From positions 20,765 through 84,764 of the forward strand of contig NZ_JSEO01000019.1 in the NCBI RefSeq assembly GCF_001624705.1: a stretch of DNA of 64,000 bases, in the 5' to 3' direction. The stretch is from Marinomonas sp. SBI8L (lineage in GTDB: Bacteria > Pseudomonadota > Gammaproteobacteria > Pseudomonadales > Marinomonadaceae). Each line of letters begins with the position of its first letter. Positions within the stretch are counted from its first letter, which is position 1. Below are positions 58,898-64,000 of the stretch, one piece after another. The notes beneath the pieces were generated by a model. It was given only the letters and a program-made list of their open reading frames with translations. It did not search any database and was not told where the DNA came from. The position numbers and the translations under genes are program-made.

Positions 58898-61720
58898 ATG
58901 AGTGATTATAAACCAACTCTGAATTTGCCAAATACTGACTTCCCTATGCGTGGAGACTTGGCAAAACGTGAACCAGCTATGCTTAAGCATTGGCAGGATA
59001 TCGACCTGTATCAGAAAATTCGAGATACCAGTAAAGGTCGTAAATCTTTTATTTTGCATGATGGTCCTCCATATGCGAATGGCGATATTCATATTGGTCA
59101 CGCAGTTAATAAAATCCTCAAAGATATTATTGTTAAATCTAAAACAGTAAGTGGTTTTGATGCGCCTTATATCCCAGGCTGGGATTGCCACGGTTTGCCT
59201 ATCGAGCACAAAGTTGAGCAAATGATAGGTAAGGCTGGCACTAAAGTGACTCATAAAGAGTTCCGCGCTAAGTGTCGCGAATATGCTTTGACGCAAGTGA
59301 ATGGACAGAAGAAAGATTTTATTCGTCTTGGTGTTATGGGTGATTGGGATAAACCTTATCTAACCATGAACTTTGAGACGGAAGCTAATATAGTAAGAGC
59401 GCTTGGCAAGATTGCTGATAATGGCCACCTAGTAAAAGGTTTTAAGCCAGTTTATTGGAGTGTGGTTGGTGGCTCTGCATTGGCTGAAGCTGAAGTTGAG
59501 TATCAGGACAAAACATCCTTATCTCTTGATGTTCGTTTTGTTGTTGCTGATCAAGATGCTGTATTGGCTAAATTTACAGATGTTGAAGGTGAAGGTCAGG
59601 TATCGGTTGTTATCTGGACCACAACACCTTGGACATTACCTGCCAACCAAGCAGTTTCTCTACATGCAGAGTTTAATTATGCTTTGGTTGAGCTTGACCT
59701 TGGTACTGGTAAAGAGCGTCTTATCCTAGCTGAAGACATGGTTGAAGGCATAATGGGTCGTTACGGTGTTGAAGAATATCGTATCGTTGGTCGTGCTAAA
59801 GGTGATGTGCTAAATGGCACGTTAATGCAGCATCCATTTGCTGGTCGCCAAGTGCCTGTGATTTTAGGTGATCATGTGACCACTGAGGCGGGTACTGGTG
59901 CAGTGCATACAGCGCCTGACCATGGTGTAGATGACTTTAATGTTGGTCGTGCTAACGGTTTAGGTACACTTAACCTAGTTAATGATGGTGGTGTATATAC
60001 TGATGCAGCGGGTGCTTTTGCAGGTCAACATGTTTATAAAGTTGATGCCGCTATCCTTGAGGCCCTAGAAGAAAACAAAGCATTGGTTAAGCAAGATAAA
60101 ATCTTCCACAGTTATCCACATTGCTGGCGTACCAAAACACCGCTAATTTATCGTGCAACGCCACAGTGGTTTATCAGTATGACCGAAGAAGGTTTACAGG
60201 ATAAAGCGCTAGATGCGGTAGAAGGCGTAAGCTGGGTGCCTAGCTGGGGTCAGAATCGTATTGAAGGTATGCTAAAAAACAGTCCAGATTGGTGTGTTTC
60301 TCGTCAGCGTACTTGGGGTGTGCCAATTACCTTGTTTATCAATAAAGATACACAAGAGCTTCACCCTGAAACAACTCGCCTAGTTGAAGAGGTTGCTAAG
60401 CGTATAGAAAAAGAAGGCATTGATGCTTGGTTCGATTTAGATGCGACGGAACTTCTAGGTGACGATGCAGATAAATACAGCAAGGTTACTGACACATTAG
60501 ATGTTTGGTTTGACTCTGGTGTTACTCACTATTCAGTGATTGATCAACGCGACGAGCTAACTTTCCCTGCTGATCTTTATTTAGAAGGTTCTGACCAGCA
60601 CCGTGGTTGGTTTCAATCTTCTTTGAAGACATCTATCGCTGTTCGTGGCGTGGCACCATACAAACAAGTTTTGACTCATGGTTTCACCGTTGATGGTGAC
60701 GGCCGTAAGATGTCTAAATCTTTAGGAAATGTTTTATCTCCTCAGAAGGTGATGAATAGCCTAGGTGCTGACATCATTCGTCTTTGGGTTGCTGCAACAG
60801 ATTACACAACTGAAATGACAGTGTCTGATGAGATTCTTAAGCGTGTTGCTGACTCTTATCGTCGTATTCGTAATACAGCTCGTTTCATGATGGCAAACTT
60901 GAATGGTTTCGACCCTGTTACTGATATGGTCGCGCCTGCAGATATGCTGTCTTTGGATAGTTGGGTAGTTGATCGCGCAGCACAATTGCAAAAAGAGATT
61001 GATCAGGCTTATAACGACTACCAATTCCATACAGTAAACCAAAAGATCCAGAACTTCTGTTCAGAAGATCTTGGCAGTTTCTATTTGGATATTATTAAAG
61101 ACCGTCAATACACAACTCAAGAAAACAGTCTTGCCCGTCGTTCAGCGCAAACGGCTTTGTTCCATGTTATGGAAGCCTTCACTCGTTGGATTTCTCCAAT
61201 CTTGAGTTTTACCGCTGATGAAATCTGGCGTTCTATGCCTGGTGAGCGTGCCGAGTCTGTGTTCCTAGAAACTTGGTATGAAGGTTTAGTTGAATTAGAC
61301 GGTAGTGAAGCGCAAGGTCGAGAATTCTGGAAGCAGATCCTTGAAGCGAAAGTGGCGACTAATAAGGTATTAGAAGCTGCCCGTAGTGAAGGTAAGATCA
61401 AAGCAAGCTTGAGTGCTGAAATTACCCTTTACTGTGATGATGCACTAACGGCTAACTTGAATGTATTGGGTGAAGAATTAAGGTTCGTATTGATTGCATC
61501 TAATGTCACTGTGAAGCCACTGGATCAAGCTGGCGATGACGCTGTCGCATCAGAGATGGAAGGTCTTAAAGTTAGTGTTCAGCTAAGCGAAAAAGCGAAG
61601 TGTGTGCGTTGCTGGCACCATAGGGAAGAAGTGGGTCAACGTGAAGCGCATCCTGAGCTTTGTGATCGTTGTATCAGTAACTTGCCTGATGGAGAAGGTG
61701 AAAAACGCCTTTACGCTTAA
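58898..61720 (+). CDS. ileS: Isoleucyl-tRNA synthetase
   Basis: Class I synthetase charging tRNA-Ile, with an editing domain that removes mischarged valine. It has 940 residues (E. coli 938). HIGH is in [12 protein letters not shown] and KMSKS in [12 protein letters not shown]. The CP1 editing domain has [17 protein letters not shown] and [13 protein letters not shown]. The C-terminal zinc ribbon is [10 protein letters not shown] with CDRC. The sequence [20 protein letters not shown] matches E. coli and fixes the start; a TTG seven codons earlier is rejected. The stop overlaps the lspA start by one base. Confidence 0.98.
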   Translation: MSDYKPTLNLPNTDFPMRGDLAKREPAMLKHWQDIDLYQKIRDTSKGRKSFILHDGPPYANGDIHIGHAVNKILKDIIVKSKTVSGFDAPYIPGWDCHGLPIEHKVEQMIGKAGTKVTHKEFRAKCREYALTQVNGQKKDFIRLGVMGDWDKPYLTMNFETEANIVRALGKIADNGHLVKGFKPVYWSVVGGSALAEAEVEYQDKTSLSLDVRFVVADQDAVLAKFTDVEGEGQVSVVIWTTTPWTLPANQAVSLHAEFNYALVELDLGTGKERLILAEDMVEGIMGRYGVEEYRIVGRAKGDVLNGTLMQHPFAGRQVPVILGDHVTTEAGTGAVHTAPDHGVDDFNVGRANGLGTLNLVNDGGVYTDAAGAFAGQHVYKVDAAILEALEENKALVKQDKIFHSYPHCWRTKTPLIYRATPQWFISMTEEGLQDKALDAVEGVSWVPSWGQNRIEGMLKNSPDWCVSRQRTWGVPITLFINKDTQELHPETTRLVEEVAKRIEKEGIDAWFDLDATELLGDDADKYSKVTDTLDVWFDSGVTHYSVIDQRDELTFPADLYLEGSDQHRGWFQSSLKTSIAVRGVAPYKQVLTHGFTVDGDGRKMSKSLGNVLSPQKVMNSLGADIIRLWVAATDYTTEMTVSDEILKRVADSYRRIRNTARFMMANLNGFDPVTDMVAPADMLSLDSWVVDRAAQLQKEIDQAYNDYQFHTVNQKIQNFCSEDLGSFYLDIIKDRQYTTQENSLARRSAQTALFHVMEAFTRWISPILSFTADEIWRSMPGERAESVFLETWYEGLVELDGSEAQGREFWKQILEAKVATNKVLEAARSEGKIKASLSAEITLYCDDALTANLNVLGEELRFVLIASNVTVKPLDQAGDDAVASEMEGLKVSVQLSEKAKCVRCWHHREEVGQREAHPELCDRCISNLPDGEGEKRLYA

Positions 61721-62226
61721 TGACCAAGTCTTTTGTATGGCAACAACTCCAGCGCTGGTGGGCGCTGGCGTTAGTTATTTTTGGCTTAGATTGGCTGGTT
61801 AAGCAATGGGTCGATACTAGCTTGAGATATGGGCAGGAAATTTCTGTCCTACCTTTTTTTGATATTACCCTGAGGTACAATACTGGCGCAGCGTTTAGCT
61901 TTCTTGCAGATGCTGGTGGCTGGCAGCGATGGTTCTTCTCTATTATTGCTATTGTGGTTGTGATTGGAATTAGCTGGCGATTAGTAAAGATTGCCTCATC
62001 CAATTACTGGGAGGCCTTATCTTTAACTCTTATATTGGGTGGTGCGATAGGAAATCTTTATGATCGACTTGCCTACGGTCATGTTGTTGACTATCTACAG
62101 TTCCATTGGCAACAAACCTGGTACTTTCCCGCTTTTAATATTGCCGATTCGGCCATCACTTTAGGTGTAATTGTGATGTTGCTAGAAGGCTATCTGAATA
62201 AAAAATTTACGAACAAGAGCAAATGA
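61720..62226 (+). CDS. lspA: Lipoprotein signal peptidase II
   Basis: Aspartyl protease of the inner membrane that removes signal peptides from lipid-modified prolipoproteins. It has 168 residues with four helices. The catalytic dyad is D124 (GHVVDYLQF) and D143 (FNIADSAIT), the same numbering as in the Pseudomonas enzyme; GAIGNLYDR and RYNTGAAFS are further signatures. The start overlaps ileS by one base (TAATG) and the end overlaps fkpB by four (ATGA), so the genes are translationally coupled. Confidence 0.97.
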   Translation: MTKSFVWQQLQRWWALALVIFGLDWLVKQWVDTSLRYGQEISVLPFFDITLRYNTGAAFSFLADAGGWQRWFFSIIAIVVVIGISWRLVKIASSNYWEALSLTLILGGAIGNLYDRLAYGHVVDYLQFHWQQTWYFPAFNIADSAITLGVIVMLLEGYLNKKFTNKSK

Positions 62227-62654
62227 TAATGATTTCAAAAACAAGCCAGATCACAATGCATTTTGAGTTGGCATTAGAAGATGGTCAGTTAGTTGACAGT
62301 AATTTTGATAAAGCACCTGCTGAATTTAAGTTTGGTGATGGCAGCTTGCTGGAAGCATTTGAAGATGTTTTGCTTGGTTTGAAAGAAGGTGATGAGTGTG
62401 AATTCACCATGCCTCCTGAAAAAGCGTTTGGTCAGCATAATCCAAATAATGTTCAGACAATGCCGCGCAGCCAATTCGATATGGATCTTGAAGAAGGCAT
62501 GATAGTGTCTTTTGCTGATGTGGGTAAGAATGAATTACCTGGTGTGATTGCTTCAATTGCTGAAGATGAAGTAACAGTAGATTTTAATCATCCTTTAGCA
62601 GGTCGCACACTTACTTATCGAGTTAAAATAGTATCTGTATCGGAGTCTGTATGA
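62223..62654 (+). CDS. fkpB: FKBP-type peptidyl-prolyl isomerase, SlpA family
   Basis: Ribosome-associated or cytoplasmic prolyl isomerase, 143 residues (E. coli FkpB 149). The FKBP core is split by an insert-in-flap domain as in SlyD/Slp[16 protein letters not shown], then [20 protein letters not shown], the flap EKAFGQHNP, and [16 protein letters not shown] at the end. The start may be ATG 62223 or 62229. It lies in the conserved ileS-lspA-fkpB-ispH order and overlaps both neighbours by four bases. Confidence 0.94.
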   Translation: MIMISKTSQITMHFELALEDGQLVDSNFDKAPAEFKFGDGSLLEAFEDVLLGLKEGDECEFTMPPEKAFGQHNPNNVQTMPRSQFDMDLEEGMIVSFADVGKNELPGVIASIAEDEVTVDFNHPLAGRTLTYRVKIVSVSESV

Positions 62655-63607
62655 GCTTTGCTATCCAGCTAGCAAACCCGAGAGGTTTTTGCGCAGGTGT
62701 GGATCGCGCGATTGATATTGTTAATCGCTGTCTAGATTTATTTGAGGCACCTATCTATGTTCGCCATGAAGTTGTGCATAACAAATTTGTGGTTGAGTCT
62801 TTAAAGGCGCGCGGAGCTGTCTTCGTTGATGAGCTGGATCAAGTGCCTGATGATAACTTGGTTATCTTTAGTGCTCATGGTGTATCTAAGGCTGTGAGGC
62901 TTGAGGCTGAAAATCGTGGCCTTAAAGTGTTTGATGCTACATGCCCGTTAGTAACTAAAGTACACCTAGAAGTAGTGCGCTATTCTCGTGATGGTATGGA
63001 GTGCGTGCTTATTGGGCACGATGGGCACCCTGAAGTTGAGGGTACCATGGGGCAGTATGACTATAGTAAAGGTGGGCATATCTACTTGGTAGAAAGCCCA
63101 GAAGATGTTGCTAAGCTTAAAGTTAAAAATCCAGAGAAGTTAGCTTTTGTCACTCAGACTACGCTATCTATGGATGATGCATCTGTTGTTATTGACTCTT
63201 TACGTGAGCATTTTCCTTTAATACGCGGACCTAAGAAAGACGATATCTGCTATGCAACTCAAAATCGTCAAGATGCGGTTAAGAAGTTGGCAGAAGAATC
63301 GTCATTAGTATTGGTCGTTGGCTCGGTAAATAGCTCTAACTCGAATCGACTAAAAGAGTTGGCTGAGCGTATGGGGACAACTGCCTACCTAATCGATAAT
63401 GCAGCTGAAATTAAATGCGAATGGTTAAAAGGTATATATAGTATCGGTATTACTGCTGGTGCATCGGCGCCTGAAGTCTTGGTCCAAGAAGTGATTGCGC
63501 GATTGGAAGAAGAAGGTGGCGAAAGTCCGCAAGAATTGGCTGGCCAAGAAGAGAATGTCTCCTTTTCTATTCCAAAAGAGTTAAGAATTGTCGATTTGAC
63601 TAAATAA
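62651..63607 (+). CDS. ispH: 4-hydroxy-3-methylbut-2-enyl diphosphate reductase
   Basis: Last enzyme of the methylerythritol phosphate pathway, giving IPP and DMAPP, the precursors used by IspB. It has 318 residues (E. coli 316). The three cysteines holding the iron-sulfur cluster are C14 ([10 protein letters not shown]), C98 (DATCPLVTK) and C200 ([11 protein letters not shown]). [10 protein letters not shown] and [13 protein letters not shown] are further signatures. The start overlaps fkpB by four bases. It is the last gene before the rRNA operon. Confidence 0.97.
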   Translation: MSFAIQLANPRGFCAGVDRAIDIVNRCLDLFEAPIYVRHEVVHNKFVVESLKARGAVFVDELDQVPDDNLVIFSAHGVSKAVRLEAENRGLKVFDATCPLVTKVHLEVVRYSRDGMECVLIGHDGHPEVEGTMGQYDYSKGGHIYLVESPEDVAKLKVKNPEKLAFVTQTTLSMDDASVVIDSLREHFPLIRGPKKDDICYATQNRQDAVKKLAEESSLVLVVGSVNSSNSNRLKELAERMGTTAYLIDNAAEIKCEWLKGIYSIGITAGASAPEVLVQEVIARLEEEGGESPQELAGQEENVSFSIPKELRIVDLTK

Positions 63608-63624
63608 AGATCAGAAAATGTACG

Positions 63625-63664
63625 TTTTGCTATTTATTTGAATTAATTCAAATAAATAGCAAAA
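63625..63664. repeat. 40-bp perfect AT-rich palindrome between ispH and the rrn promoter
   Basis: TTTTGCTATTTATTTGAATT (63625-63644) is followed directly by its exact reverse complement (63645-63664), with no loop. It ends six bases before the -35 of the rrn promoter, where an UP element would lie. On the plus strand no T-run follows, so it is not a normal terminator for ispH. Confidence 0.85.
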
Positions 63665-63669
63665 AACAC

Positions 63670-63697
63670 TTGCCTTAAAAAATCATGTGCGTATTAT
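63670..63697 (+). promoter_or_regulatory. Ribosomal RNA operon promoter (P1-like)
   Basis: TTGCCT (63670-63675), a 16-base spacer and TATTAT (63692-63697), with a GC-rich discriminator (ACGCCTCC). The short spacer and GC-rich discriminator are typical of stringently controlled rrn promoters. The stretch upstream is AT-rich like an UP element. Confidence 0.75.
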
Positions 63698-63703
63698 ACG
63701 CCT

Positions 63704-64000
63704 CCACTGACACGGGGTAGCAAACAAAGCTTACACCGACAGCTTACCAAGTAAGCGATTACAAACAGAACATTGTTTAGTAAGTTAGACGCTCTTTAAA
63801 ATAGTTAATCAGATAATTTGTGTGGGCACTCGCTAGAGACTTCAGCAAGTTATTCGAGTTATTGCTTTTTAAGTGATGTTCGAATGACTACAAAAAAATT
63901 GAAGTCTTACGAGAGTCGATACTAAAACGCTTTATGTTTGATTCATTAGATTGGATCGAGTTTTAAAGTCAGCAGTAAAGATTTGAGTGAGCAATGATTT
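63704..64000 (+). other. 5' leader of a ribosomal RNA operon, with boxA
   Basis: From the promoter to the window end there is no ORF. GCTCTTTAAAATAG (63791-63804) is boxA, and the following AATCAGATAATTTGTGTGGG closely matches the conserved segment downstream of boxA in E. coli rrn leaders. Downstream AGACTTCA (63837-63844) pairs with TGAAGTCT (63900-63907) around an inner ATTCGA/TCGAAT stem. NusB and S10 (rpsJ in this window) would bind boxA for antitermination. The mature 16S rRNA should start just beyond 64000. Confidence 0.8.

Noticed and set aside
63625-63664. Palindrome as the ispH terminator
   Set aside because: On the plus strand the stem is followed by A, not T, and it has no loop.

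Overview
This 64-kb window is chromosomal DNA of a gammaproteobacterium. Gene order and protein sequences fit a marine member of the Oceanospirillales, possibly Marinomonas or a relative. That placement is an inference from the RNA polymerase and ribosomal protein sequences, the 407-residue EF-Tu, the fabA-fabB pair, the uvrA/yajR/ssb cluster and a BCCT-type transporter; no database comparison was possible.

Layout. (1) 1-10.9 kb: the 3' half of rpoB, rpoC, then the str operon rpsL-rpsG-fusA-tuf, closed by a strong terminator. (2) 11-24.9 kb: the fused S10, spc and alpha ribosomal operons from rpsJ to rplQ, including secY, the short rpmJ and rpoA. A near-consensus promoter precedes rpsJ. Several spacers (before rplC, rpsH and rpsM) carry strong RNA secondary structure where autoregulation is plausible. 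(3) 25-30.3 kb: uvrA (minus) diverging from a yajR-type transporter across a textbook LexA box, then ssb, whose protein has an unusually long Gln/Pro-rich linker. (4) 30.4-35.1 kb: an AT-rich accessory insert with a 1245-residue SIR2-domain protein resembling the single-gene antiphage sirtuin Dsr1, a switchable hairpin region, a small membrane-anchored protein and a decayed fragment of a GntR regulator. (5) 35.1-41.5 kb, minus strand: an apparent catabolic operon (FAD oxidoreductase, BCCT transporter, two enolase-superfamily enzymes with atypical active-site residues, GntR/FCD regulator, hotdog thioesterase). (6) 41.8-51.7 kb: smrA, a PreP-like M16 protease, two PlsC-type acyltransferases, fabB-fabA (minus), an alpha/beta hydrolase and ispB (minus). 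(7) 52-63.6 kb: rplU-rpmA-obgE, proB, dgkA, rpsT (minus), murJ, ribF, ileS-lspA-fkpB-ispH. (8) 63.6-64 kb: a 40-bp perfect palindrome abutting a ribosomal RNA promoter and the rrn leader with boxA; 16S rRNA should begin just beyond the window.

Most of the window is core information-processing and envelope biosynthesis machinery. The accessory interest lies in the sirtuin insert and the neighbouring uncharacterised catabolic operon. The best candidate for an under-described system is the sirtuin gene with its downstream membrane protein and the structured RNA between them. The sirtuin family itself is already known as antiphage; the pairing is not something I recognise.
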